From JBGSOV01 sp964558715 (GTDB lineage Bacteria > Patescibacteriota > Gracilibacteria > CAIRYL01 > GCA-016699755): a stretch of 15,804 nt of DNA. Positions 1 through 7,542 of this stretch are shown piece after piece. A model generated the notes under the pieces. That model was not told where the DNA came from and did not search any database. It saw only the letters and a list, made by a program, of their open reading frames with translations. The stretch spans positions 1 through 15,804 of the forward strand of contig CAZLFD010000035.1 in assembly GCA_964558715.1 (NCBI GenBank), given 5' to 3'. A program made the position numbers and the translations under genes. Position 1 is the stretch's first letter. Every line of letters starts with the position of its first letter.

Positions 1-179
1 ATTCTTTGTGAGTGAAAGAAAAGTGTCACGGGAATTGGGGCTTAGAAGAAAAAATTCGCGAGAAAATTTGTCATTTGAAATTTATGATTTGCAATTAAAT
101 CTGTTTGTCAGATTGAAAATCTACCTTTTCTTTTTCTGCCAATTATGAGAAAATGGTCAGCGAGCCATTTTTATGCGCT

Positions 180-728
180 ATGCACACGGCCATCGAGACT
201 GCTGCTAACGAATTTGCCAAGATATTTGATTTCCTCAAAAAAGAATTTTCCTCGATTCAAACGGGGCGGGCTTCAGCGAGCCTTGTCGAAGACCTTCAAA
301 TCGAATCGTATGGGCAAAAAATGCCGCTTAAGCACGTAGCAAATATCGCCATTCCTGGTCCGCAAGAGATTATGATCGACCCCTGGGATAAGAGCCAATT
401 GGTACTGATTGAAAAAGCCATGCGCGACAATTCTGACTTAAAGCTAAACCCCGTAAATACTGGTTCGGCGCTGCGCATCAATATCCCGCCACTTACCGAA
501 GACCGACGCAAAGAATTCGCCAAGATCGTCCACCAAAAAGCCGAAAACGCCCGGGTTTCCATCCGCCAGATACGCCAGCATGCGAATGACACCATCAAAA
601 AGGATGATGAACTCAGCGAAGACGAGCAGAAGCGACTTGAAAAAGAGTTGCAGACCAAGGTGGAAGAGGCGAACAGAAAAGTAGAAGAAATGGCGAAGCA
701 CAAAGAAATCGAAGTTTTAAAAGTCTGA
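180..728 (+). CDS. frr: Ribosome recycling factor
   Basis: RRF splits post-termination ribosomes together with EF-G in the cytoplasm. The product from this start is 182 residues, against about 185 for the family. The hallmarks are TGRAS near residue 28, the PWDKS segment, LNPVNTGSALRINIPPLTEDRRKE in the centre (split here as LNPVN-GS and PPLTEDRRKE), and a long charged C-terminal helix with SEDEQKRLEKEL. An in-frame ATG at 153 would add nine residues (MVSEPFLCA). I prefer 180 because it places TGRAS where E. coli and Thermotoga RRF have it. Neither start has a Shine-Dalgarno motif; a pyrimidine tract lies at 121-140. The stop is TGA, and rseP follows after 19 nt, so the two are probably co-transcribed. 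Bases 1-179 hold no other gene I can support. Confidence 0.95.
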   Translation: MHTAIETAANEFAKIFDFLKKEFSSIQTGRASASLVEDLQIESYGQKMPLKHVANIAIPGPQEIMIDPWDKSQLVLIEKAMRDNSDLKLNPVNTGSALRINIPPLTEDRRKEFAKIVHQKAENARVSIRQIRQHANDTIKKDDELSEDEQKRLEKELQTKVEEANRKVEEMAKHKEIEVLKV

Positions 729-747
729 TTTTTTCCTCTCAAATACA

Positions 748-1914
748 ATGTCTCTTTTGATTACTGCAATCGTATTCTTCGTTATTTTCTCTGCCATCAT
801 TTTGGTACATGAAGGCGGTCACTTTTGGGCCGCACGCCTCGGTGGCATCAAGATTGAAGAATTTGGCTTTGGCTTACCGCCACGTGCCTGGGGCTATCTC
901 AACAAAAAGTCTAAGATAATCTACTCTATCAATTGGATTCCGTTTGGTGGCTTTGTGCGCATGTTTGGTGAAGACGACCCCGAGAACAAGAAAGCCAAAA
1001 AAGACCCGCGCGCTTTTAATAACCGCCCGCTCTACATCCGCGCATTTGCGGTTTCGGCGGGGGTGATCATGAATTTTATCATGGGTTGGCTTTTGCTCGC
1101 ATTTGCCTTCACTGCCGGCATGCAGCCGATCATCATCAATTACGAAGTGGATGTGGCGAAGGGGATTGAAGCCGGATACATCGAGGTCGACGACTCGGGT
1201 GTGCATGTGCGCGGTGTGGTTGAAGGTTCACCCGCAGAGCAAGCAGGAATCAAACCGGATGACATGATCACCTACATCGACCAAACGCCGGTAAAAACGG
1301 CCGATGAATTTGTCGCGGTAAAAGACGAAGGTCTACGCGGTGCAGAATTTCACATCAGTGTAAATCGTGTGCAATATGATGAAGCAGGAGACGTGATTTT
1401 AGATCAGGAAATGGTCTTTTTACTAGAGCCTGATGCCGAAGGACAACTCGGACTGCTGCTATCAGGGAACCCGCGCGTAATTCAGGTGAATGATATCCAG
1501 TACCCCTTCCATATCGCACTCATCGAGGCGGCGAAAGAGATGTGGCGTCTGATTTACTTTACCGTTCTGATGCTAGGCGACGTGGTCTCATCGCTTATTA
1601 GTCTGGAAAAAGTCGAGAATGTCGGTGGGCCGGTAGCGATTGCGCAGATAACGCATCACTTTGTCTCACTCGGCAGTGTGGCAGAAGTCTTGAAACTGGC
1701 GGCAATCCTCTCGATTTCAATCGGAGTCTTAAATATTATGCCGTTTCCGGCTTTGGATGGCGGGCGCCTGCTCTTTATTGTGGGCGAAATGGTGACTGGC
1801 CGCAAACCGAGCGACCGAATCGAAGCGGCGATACACGGAACGGGGTTCATTCTCCTTCTTTTGCTGCTCGCGTTTGTGACATGGAATGATATTGTGCGGA
1901 TTATTGCGAATTAA
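748..1914 (+). CDS. rseP: RseP-type M50 site-2 zinc metalloprotease with one PDZ domain
   Basis: This is an intramembrane metalloprotease of the RseP/SpoIVFB/RasP group, which cleaves membrane-embedded substrates such as anti-sigma factors and signal-peptide remnants. The 388-residue protein has the zinc motif HEGGH at residues 21-25 in the first membrane helix (the usual form is HEFGH; the third residue tolerates change). It then has the GGFVRMFGEDD loop at 67-77, a membrane segment near 100-123, and a single PDZ domain around 150-225 with GSPAEQAGIKPDD. The second metal/active-site motif NIMPFPALDGGR is at 329-340, and a last helix lies at about 366-379. Length and order match single-PDZ members. 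It lies 19 nt after frr. In many bacteria uppS, cdsA and dxr lie between these two genes, but here they are absent. No Shine-Dalgarno motif precedes the ATG. Confidence 0.95.
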   Translation: MSLLITAIVFFVIFSAIILVHEGGHFWAARLGGIKIEEFGFGLPPRAWGYLNKKSKIIYSINWIPFGGFVRMFGEDDPENKKAKKDPRAFNNRPLYIRAFAVSAGVIMNFIMGWLLLAFAFTAGMQPIIINYEVDVAKGIEAGYIEVDDSGVHVRGVVEGSPAEQAGIKPDDMITYIDQTPVKTADEFVAVKDEGLRGAEFHISVNRVQYDEAGDVILDQEMVFLLEPDAEGQLGLLLSGNPRVIQVNDIQYPFHIALIEAAKEMWRLIYFTVLMLGDVVSSLISLEKVENVGGPVAIAQITHHFVSLGSVAEVLKLAAILSISIGVLNIMPFPALDGGRLLFIVGEMVTGRKPSDRIEAAIHGTGFILLLLLLAFVTWNDIVRIIAN

Positions 1915-1973
1915 CGACTGCTAGTCTCATTCCAACAACTTGAACCATACACTCAATCAAGAGGTGTAAAGCA

Positions 1974-1991
1974 GCGCCGAACATTCGGCGC
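1974..1991. repeat. Perfect 8-bp inverted repeat
   Basis: GCGCCGAA (1974-1981) and TTCGGCGC (1984-1991) are separated by CA, about 60 nt after the rseP stop. The GC-rich stem is stable but lacks a following T-run. It could slow transcription out of rseP or be part of a repeat family. Confidence 0.6.
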
Positions 1992-2120
1992 GGCTTCGCG
2001 AGATGTCAGTTTTCCTCTCTCGAAAAAATAGTGAAAGCAAAATAAATGGAGGGTATTGCGCCGTAAAAACTGAAACCGAAGTAAACCAGAAACAAACAAG
2101 GCATTTTTTTGATTTTTTGT

Positions 2121-2190
2121 CTGGATTGCTGGAGCCTGTCTCGTACTTGATGCGACATCGCTCCCTGTGGTCGCTCCTCGCAAAGACGGA
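2121..2190 (-). repeat. Probable dispersed intergenic repeat
   Basis: Read on the minus strand, this segment contains TTTGCGAGGAGCGACCACAG followed by GGAGCGATGTCGCA and ends in CAGCAATCC. From memory, this resembles the widespread bacterial intergenic repeats that begin CATTGCGAGGAGCGA and end GGCAATC. It includes GCGAC...GTCGC complementarity (2152-2156 with the GGTCGC near 2170). Family membership is inference; no second copy is in this window. Confidence 0.45.
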
Positions 2191-2204
2191 ATCTACGGAT
2201 TCCG
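2187..2204. repeat. Perfect 7-bp hairpin
   Basis: CGGAATC (2187-2193) pairs with GATTCCG (2198-2204) around a TACG loop. It directly abuts the 2121-2190 repeat-like segment. Confidence 0.55.
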
Positions 2205-2288
2205 GTTTCACAAATCGCAGGTTTAGGTGCTTACCCATAACCTGCCGTACACCTGCTTTCTCGATTGTGACTGGTCAGACGACCATGA

Positions 2289-2310
2289 GGGCGAACACAT
2301 AGGTTCGCCC
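2289..2310. repeat. Hairpin GGGCGAAC-ACATAG-GTTCGCCC
   Basis: This is a perfect 8-bp stem with a 6-nt loop, about 50 nt downstream of the helicase stop on the minus strand. With its flank it reads TAGGGGCGAACC on the minus strand, a motif I recall as a common dispersed hairpin in many bacterial and metagenomic genomes. It may also end the helicase transcript. No T-run follows. Confidence 0.6.
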
Positions 2311-2359
2311 CTACGCATTCTTCAATGATATTTTCCTATAGTGAACTCCGCCATATTGT

Positions 2360-5300
2360 CTAGCCAAGATTACACCAGACACAATCTTCTTCTTTGCAAC
2401 CGGGGAATTCCATATTCTGAATTCTTTGGTAGCTGTCGGTGATCTGTTCGAGCACGATCTGTTTATCCGCTTCTGTAACACGAAAGACTTCTCGGCGGCA
2501 CGAGCCGTCTTTTTTGGGTTCCACAAAGTCGATCGCGCATTCAGCGACCTGCCATTTCTTTTGTGCATCATTTTCCAAAAGTAGCGTGTAAAACACGACC
2601 TGACGCCAGTAATCACCGCCGAGCAGATTATTTTTATCCGACGGCGCGGCAAGCCGTTCGGTCGTATGGCGGCTATCGGCATTGCCCGTTTTATAATCCG
2701 TGATACGCACCTTACCGGGTTCGAGTTCTTCGATCTTATCCAATTCTCCTATTGCCGGCACACCGTGTAAATGCGTCGAGATCCTATACTCCGTATGGGT
2801 TGGTGCAACAGGTTTGTTGGCGAGAAAGTGCGCAAAATATCCGGCGAGCACTTCTTTGCCATGCGCGAGAAATTTTTGGAATTCACTCTCGGTAAAGGCG
2901 TAGCGCTGACGCGCGATATCTTCTTCAAAAAACTTCAAAAGTGCGACGCCATCGCCATACGTTCCCGAAAGTTTTGCCTGTTGATATTCTCTTTCAAGCG
3001 CGATATGCACGGCGGTACCAAAGGCGGCATGGGCATTGGGTGCGCCGGGAATGCGCAAAATGTACTCAAAATAAAACGAGAGTGGGCAGCGCAAATAGGC
3101 ATTGAGATGCGTAGCGCTCATGCGATAGCCCTCTAAAACTTGTTTTAGAATCGATGGCTCGATGATCGGCACATCCTCCACAATCGGTATTTGCAAGAGC
3201 TGAAACTGATAGTCATCAATCGCGTCAGCATTTGATTGTCGCTGCTCGATAGTTATTTTCTCCGCCAGTTCTGAAACGAATTGCGATGGCTCGAGCTCTT
3301 TGCCATTTTCACTGCGCTCGGCAAATGAGACTTCCAGATACCGTTTGGCACGAGTAAGCGCAACAAACAGTAGACGGCGTTTTTCTTCTAAAAAATCCCC
3401 GGCGTTGCTGCGTGTCAGTGTATCGGGGAACGAAAATCCCAGGTCGCGCTGTTTGCGTTCCCAGACTTTTTTATCGACGCCGATGAGAAAGACATGTTCA
3501 AACTCTAACCCTTTGGCAGAATGCGCGGTGATAAAATTGACGCCGCTGTCTTCATAGGCGATCTTATGGATGGGTAAGGTAAGCCCGTGGCGATGCATCC
3601 GCTGCAAAATATCCAAAATATTCGCGACTGTTGCCGCTGTGTCTTTCTCTGCCGTTTCACGCACAAAACCCATAAAGGTCGTCAGCGCGCGTAGCTGAAA
3701 CGAACGGTCTGGCGCTGCCATCACTTGTTGCAAAATCCCAGTTTTATTGAATACCGCTTCGACAAAAAGCGCGATGGGCAGATCGACAAAATCTTGCTCT
3801 AACTCTGTGATTAACCTGCCAATGGCAGCTAATTTCTCTGCATCGGTAATCCCTTTAATTGTCGCAAGTTCTTCTGGGTTTTGCAGAATCAGCTTGAGAA
3901 AGCGATTTTTTGAGTCTGCGCGCCGCCAGAGGGCGAGTAAGCCGATGTCGCGCGCTGTGAGCTCAAAACAGCGAAAGTAGAGACTGCGAAACAAAATATC
4001 TTCGCGCGAAAATGGTTGCGCGGCTTCATCGCAAAAATAGTGCAGCAGTTCGATCACCTGCTGAATCAACGGCAGCGAAAGAATATCCGCTGTCTCTTTG
4101 ACGCGCACGGGAATCTCTTTCATCTCACAGAGCTTCAAAATATTCGCGACTTGGTGGTGGTTTTGGTAGATGACCGCCACGTCTGATAAATTGGTTCCGG
4201 CATCGCGCAGTTCTTGCAATCGGTTTATAATGCCGAGTTCTTCGTGCGCCGTGTTGTAGTATCCGACCAGTTTTGGCTGCTCAGCCGCTGCTTTATAATC
4301 GGCATGCTCGGCAGTGAGATGTTTTTCAAGATTAGGGATCTCGTGCACTAGGCGTTCGGTGTTAGCATTGATGACGTGTTCGGCAAGATCTAAAACCGCT
4401 GGTGTGCTGCGGTAGTTTTTTTCGATACAGACCACTTTTGTCTCTGCTTTGTACTTTTCGTAAAACTCCATGATATTTCTGAGGTTGGCACCCTGAAAGC
4501 GATAGATCGACTGGTCGTCGTCTCCCACCACAAACACATTTGGCGTTTCCCAATAATCGATCAGCAAGTCTAACACCGTTTTTTGCGCACCGTTGGTATC
4601 TTGAAACTCATCGACCAGAATATACTGGAACCGTTCCTGATATTTGGCGAGCAGTGTTTCATTCTCTCTAAATGCGCGGATCACCCACTGGATCATATCT
4701 TGATAATCGTACCAACCGTTTTCTTGCATCCGTTTTTGGTATTCGGGGAACAAACGCACACCTGCGAGCAGGCGCTGCATTTTCTCTTCTTCTTCGCGGA
4801 TCTTCTTCGGATTGGGGTCGCCGGCATTGAACTCTTTGTATTTGCGTTTGTACAAAAAATCTTCGCGCTGCGGAATCTCTGCCAAGTATTCGTTTACCGC
4901 GGTTTCGATATCTTCAACATTCCAGTTTTCTTGCTTCATCGCCGAGAACAAATCCAACAAGTTTTTGATTTCGTGGTAACTCGATTTATGAAAGAGCAGA
5001 TGGCGTGCGGGCAGCGCATCGATCATCGCTTCCATCAGTTCGTATTGTTCAAGCTCGCCTACGTTTTCTGTTTCGCGCACGCCAAAATACGAGGCGTTTT
5101 CTTGTATCACTTGATTGCAGAAACTGTGAAAGGTGTGGATCTGTACTTTGTGCGCTTCATGCCCAATAAACGTCAACAAACGTTGGCGCATGGCGATCGC
5201 TCCGGCATTGGTAAAGGTAAGGCAGAGCAGGTTGCCGGGGTCGATATCTGGTTGTTCGTTTAAAATCTCGGCAATACGCAGGGCGAGCACCTGGGTTTTT

Positions 5301-5431
5301 CCGGTTCCCGGGCCGGCGATAACGAGTACCGGACCTTCGATCGCTTCTACCGCTTCTTGCTGCTCTGGGTTTAAGCTCACTTTTGCTTGCCGATAAGAGT
5401 CGAGGTAGTCGTGATTGCTGTGGGTAGTCAT
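2360..5431 (-). CDS. UvrD/PcrA-like SF1A helicase fused to a RecB-type Fe-S nuclease
   Basis: A single 1,023-residue chain carries a 3'-5' helicase and a nuclease, suggesting DNA-end processing or recombinational repair. Helicase motifs run in order: Q-motif NPEQQEAV (21-28), Walker A GPGTGKT (40-46), VDEFQDT (273-279), GDDDQSIYR (303-311), NYRS (339-342), TAHSAKGLEFE (635-645) and VALTRAKR (690-697). From about residue 770 there is a PD-(D/E)XK nuclease: H809, the GELDKI aspartate D898, D912 and K914 in ITDYKTG, and Q944. Cysteine C782 in RCPLSFY plus C1012, C1017 and C1020 at the very C-terminus (CX4CX2C) match the four-cysteine Fe-S staple of AddB/Cas4-type nucleases. tpiA lies 92 nt upstream on the same strand. 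A weak GAAGAA precedes the ATG. The exact ortholog group is unresolved. Confidence 0.93.
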   Translation of the reverse strand: MTTHSNHDYLDSYRQAKVSLNPEQQEAVEAIEGPVLVIAGPGTGKTQVLALRIAEILNEQPDIDPGNLLCLTFTNAGAIAMRQRLLTFIGHEAHKVQIHTFHSFCNQVIQENASYFGVRETENVGELEQYELMEAMIDALPARHLLFHKSSYHEIKNLLDLFSAMKQENWNVEDIETAVNEYLAEIPQREDFLYKRKYKEFNAGDPNPKKIREEEEKMQRLLAGVRLFPEYQKRMQENGWYDYQDMIQWVIRAFRENETLLAKYQERFQYILVDEFQDTNGAQKTVLDLLIDYWETPNVFVVGDDDQSIYRFQGANLRNIMEFYEKYKAETKVVCIEKNYRSTPAVLDLAEHVINANTERLVHEIPNLEKHLTAEHADYKAAAEQPKLVGYYNTAHEELGIINRLQELRDAGTNLSDVAVIYQNHHQVANILKLCEMKEIPVRVKETADILSLPLIQQVIELLHYFCDEAAQPFSREDILFRSLYFRCFELTARDIGLLALWRRADSKNRFLKLILQNPEELATIKGITDAEKLAAIGRLITELEQDFVDLPIALFVEAVFNKTGILQQVMAAPDRSFQLRALTTFMGFVRETAEKDTAATVANILDILQRMHRHGLTLPIHKIAYEDSGVNFITAHSAKGLEFEHVFLIGVDKKVWERKQRDLGFSFPDTLTRSNAGDFLEEKRRLLFVALTRAKRYLEVSFAERSENGKELEPSQFVSELAEKITIEQRQSNADAIDDYQFQLLQIPIVEDVPIIEPSILKQVLEGYRMSATHLNAYLRCPLSFYFEYILRIPGAPNAHAAFGTAVHIALEREYQQAKLSGTYGDGVALLKFFEEDIARQRYAFTESEFQKFLAHGKEVLAGYFAHFLANKPVAPTHTEYRISTHLHGVPAIGELDKIEELEPGKVRITDYKTGNADSRHTTERLAAPSDKNNLLGGDYWRQVVFYTLLLENDAQKKWQVAECAIDFVEPKKDGSCRREVFRVTEADKQIVLEQITDSYQRIQNMEFPGCKEEDCVWCNLG

Positions 5432-5523
5432 GATTTCTTCAGGTGAGATTTTTGGTTGTGACCAGGGGAGGGGTGCTCCGCGCCACGCTGTCTAATAGTG
5501 TTAATTCGCAAGGACAACATCGG

Positions 5524-6192
5524 TCAGATCTTACTCACCAAATCTTTCAGCACCGCAACCGGATCACTCGCTTTGGTCACACCACTTGCGAGCAGAACAC
5601 CCACGGCGCCAAGTTCTAACGCGATGCGCACATCTTCGCCATTCTTTACCCCGGCGCCGACAAGCACTTCAGAATGCTTGATTTTGATTACCGAATCGCT
5701 GATCAGTTCTGGCTGTGCGGTCGAAACCGAAATATCGCCACCGATGAGCTCTGGCGGTTCTACCGCAATAAATTCCGGAGTACAAAGTGCGTCGATTTTT
5801 TCGCCTTCCGCCGCATTTTCTGCGCAAACACAAACCGTAAGGCCGATCTGTTGTGCGCGATTAACCGTTTGTACTAGCATCTCATAATCCGCAAAGCGAT
5901 GTTCACTGTGGTTCAAAATCACTCCACTCGCGCCAGCTTCTTTTAAGGCCTCCGGTAATATCCATCCGGTGTGCGAGCCATATTCCACCGCGTCGCAGTG
6001 TTGCGCAAATACGGGAATATCTACCGCCTTTATAATCATGTGGATATCCATCGGTTGCACGGCAACGGCGAACGACTTCTTGGTTTCTTGCGCGACCTGT
6101 TCGTGTGCTTGTGCGAGTTTCAGAGCCTTTGCTCCGGTGGCGGATTGGTAGGTTTTAAAGTTGGTGAGGATAAGCGGAGTGTTGATGGCCAT
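5524..6192 (-). CDS. tpiA: Triosephosphate isomerase, archaeal-type
   Basis: It interconverts dihydroxyacetone phosphate and glyceraldehyde 3-phosphate in glycolysis and gluconeogenesis (cytoplasm). The protein is 222 residues, against about 250 for ordinary bacterial TIM and about 225 for the archaeal form. Catalytic residues are visible: N11 and K13 in NFKTY, H95 in LNHSEHR, and E145 in AVEPPELIGG. Phosphate-binding loops are GAGVKNGEDV (179-188) and LLASGVTKASDP (200-211). AQHCDAVEYGSHTGWILPEA (63-82) and the EPPELIG and LLASGVTKA wording are those of Pyrococcus-like enzymes rather than the bacterial GHSERR and AYEPVWAIGTG versions. No Shine-Dalgarno motif is seen; TACAAT on the minus strand (6221-6216) may be its -10. 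All catalytic residues are present, so it should be active. Confidence 0.95.
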   Translation of the reverse strand: MAINTPLILTNFKTYQSATGAKALKLAQAHEQVAQETKKSFAVAVQPMDIHMIIKAVDIPVFAQHCDAVEYGSHTGWILPEALKEAGASGVILNHSEHRFADYEMLVQTVNRAQQIGLTVCVCAENAAEGEKIDALCTPEFIAVEPPELIGGDISVSTAQPELISDSVIKIKHSEVLVGAGVKNGEDVRIALELGAVGVLLASGVTKASDPVAVLKDLVSKI

Positions 6193-6381
6193 TTTGCTAA
6201 AAGAATTCGGTTGCGATTGTAGCGGAACTTGTTAAGAGAGTATACCGAATGGGAAATTATAAATTCGCACTTCCCCAGAAAACGCCTTTCGATGTTACCA
6301 ACCTTCACACTTCGTTGGGCAGGTATTTCGGAATGACTCTACCTTGCTGTTTATTCTTTCTTCTGCGATACTTATATGTGT
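6193..6381. other. Divergent intergenic region between tpiA and holA
   Basis: This region separates two divergently transcribed genes, so it should carry both promoters. A good + strand promoter sits directly before holA (listed separately). On the minus strand TACAAT (6221-6216) lies 24 nt from the tpiA ATG but lacks a convincing -35. No RNA gene was recognised. Confidence 0.6.
6344..6372 (+). promoter_or_regulatory. Predicted promoter of holA with extended -10
   Basis: TTGCTG (6344-6349), a 17-nt spacer, then GATACT (6367-6372). TG lies just before the -10 (6364-6365). The expected start of transcription is near 6379, almost on top of the ATG at 6382, so the mRNA would be leaderless or nearly so. 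Confidence 0.5.
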
Positions 6382-7458
6382 ATGGCAGCCACCAAATCTA
6401 CAGTGGGCAAACGTGAGAATATTTTCCTCTTAACTGGAGAGAATGATTTTGAGTTGAAAGCGTTTGCGCGCAATTGGGAAAAATCATCCTTAGAAAAATA
6501 TGGTGAATTTAATGTTGTCCGGTTTGATTTTTTAGAGCGTGAGCCGTTTGAGATCATCGGCGAGATCCAGGCTCCGCCGTTTTTTGGCGATGGCAAACGC
6601 ATCTTCTTTATCGACAATTTTCCGCCACCTCCGCCTAGTCGTCCATTCAATGACAAGAAAAAAGCGGGCATGGTGGCGCTTGCCGAAGAGCTTGCTCAGA
6701 TTCCTGATGAGTCGGTCGTTATCCTTGTCGTGCCGAACCCTGACAAACGCACCGCTGCTTACAAAACGGTCAGTAAAATCGTCGGTCAAGTACAAGAGTT
6801 TCCCGCTTGGCATCGTGACTTTTCGGGTTCGCTTTCGCGCGAAGGCGTGCAAGAGGCGACCGAATGGATTTTGCGAAAAGTTGCAGAGAAGGAGGGAAAG
6901 ATCCTCCCGGCAGCAGCCCGCTTTTTGTTAGAATATTGCGGCGCTGATCCGTGGAAATTAAACACTGAAATCGAAAAACTTATTCTCTATTGCAGCGAAA
7001 TCGACAAACCCATCGCCGAAGCAGAGATTAAAAAAATCTGCGTACCAAGTGATGAAATGGCAAATTTTGCCTTTAGTAATGCGATGCAAACGGCGAATCC
7101 GCGCGTGGTTTTTGAGGTATTCGACAAGCTGATGGAAAGCGGCGAAGCGCCACAGGCGATTTTTGCGCGCGATCTGGTGGCTACGGTACGCCAACTCATC
7201 CAAGTACGCATGGTGCTCGACGAAGGCGGCGATGCCAAAAGTGCCGGCGTACATCCTTTTGTTTTTTCGAAACTCTCGGGAACGGCGCGCAAATTTCAAT
7301 TATCCCACTTACTTACACTCCATAAGCAGTTGCTCGAGCTTGATATCGATTCTAAAACCGGGCGCTTGCCGATTAGCCCCGATCAGACCGATCTCTTCCG
7401 CTTGCGGGTCGAACGCGCGCTGATCGACCTTTTTCAACTGAATTCTTCGGTTTCGTAG
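6382..7458 (+). CDS. holA: DNA polymerase III delta subunit
   Basis: The delta subunit opens the beta clamp within the clamp loader. The product is about 358 residues, usual for HolA. The N-terminal AAA+-like domain begins with NIFLLTGENDFELKAF and contains FFGDGKRIFFIDNF, the degenerate nucleotide-fold segment of the family. The C-terminal collar domain is typical: GEAPQAIFARDLVATVRQLI, then HPFVFSKLSGTARKF and LDIDSKTGRL. Odd: a run of five prolines follows FIDNF (FPPPPPSRP). An in-frame ATG at 6376 would add Met-Cys. I prefer 6382 because the predicted transcription start lies between the two. No Shine-Dalgarno motif precedes either. Its stop is 84 nt before the next gene's ATG, which has its own promoter. 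Confidence 0.9.
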   Translation: MAATKSTVGKRENIFLLTGENDFELKAFARNWEKSSLEKYGEFNVVRFDFLEREPFEIIGEIQAPPFFGDGKRIFFIDNFPPPPPSRPFNDKKKAGMVALAEELAQIPDESVVILVVPNPDKRTAAYKTVSKIVGQVQEFPAWHRDFSGSLSREGVQEATEWILRKVAEKEGKILPAAARFLLEYCGADPWKLNTEIEKLILYCSEIDKPIAEAEIKKICVPSDEMANFAFSNAMQTANPRVVFEVFDKLMESGEAPQAIFARDLVATVRQLIQVRMVLDEGGDAKSAGVHPFVFSKLSGTARKFQLSHLLTLHKQLLELDIDSKTGRLPISPDQTDLFRLRVERALIDLFQLNSSVS

Positions 7459-7481
7459 CCTGGGTTACAAGAATGCCTTGC

Positions 7482-7509
7482 GTGACACTGAACGAACGTT
7501 CAGTATATA
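7482..7509 (+). promoter_or_regulatory. Predicted promoter of the SLH/FAS1/thioredoxin gene
   Basis: GTGACA (7482-7487) resembles a -35, and TATATA (7504-7509) a -10, spaced by 16 nt. The spacer is filled by the palindrome at 7487-7504. The leader that follows is a pyrimidine tract with no Shine-Dalgarno motif up to the ATG at 7543. Confidence 0.55.
7487..7504. promoter_or_regulatory. Palindromic operator candidate, LexA-box-like
   Basis: ACTGAACG-AA-CGTTCAGT is a perfect 8-bp inverted repeat with a 2-nt centre. Its core GAACGAACGTTC fits the Gram-positive LexA consensus GAAC-RNRY-GTTC; the outer bases are T/A rather than C/G. It lies between -35 and -10, the classical place for repressor binding. 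No T-run follows, so it is a poor terminator for holA. A TetR-family site is an alternative. Confidence 0.55.
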
Positions 7510-7542
7510 AGTCGTGTGATTTTTCTTTCTTTTTCTTTCCTT

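Larger units (their letters stand above)
1915..2359. other. Gene-free convergent intergenic region rich in hairpins
   Basis: This 445-nt gap separates the 3' ends of rseP (+) and the helicase gene (-). Short open frames occur on both strands but none shows a recognisable product, and they overlap the hairpins. It holds at least four inverted repeats: 1974-1991, 2187-2204, 2272-2285 and 2289-2310. None is followed by a clear T-run, so none is a textbook terminator, although the 2289-2310 hairpin lies about 50 nt beyond the helicase stop. The segment 2121-2190 resembles a dispersed repeat (listed separately). Confidence 0.7.

Noticed and set aside
2..148. Open frame of 48 codons entering from the left edge, ending TGA
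   Set aside because: The composition is AT-rich intergenic-like, no motif is recognisable, and the same bases carry repeat-like AAATTTG/CAAATTT stretches; chance opening is likely.
726..728. TGA recoding as in Gracilibacteria
   Set aside because: TGA ends frr at the family-typical length and no conserved Trp position in the other genes is encoded by TGA.
2003..2302. Overlapping short open frames on both strands of the intergenic gap
   Set aside because: They run through hairpins and repeat-like DNA and give no recognisable protein.
2281..2320. Possible tRNA T-arm because of GGTTCGCCCC
   Set aside because: No acceptor, D or anticodon arms can be formed around it; it is one side of an 8-bp hairpin.
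4583..5263. 226-codon + strand open frame
   Set aside because: It lies antisense within the helicase gene, whose frame carries all conserved motifs; the + frame has no domain-like features.
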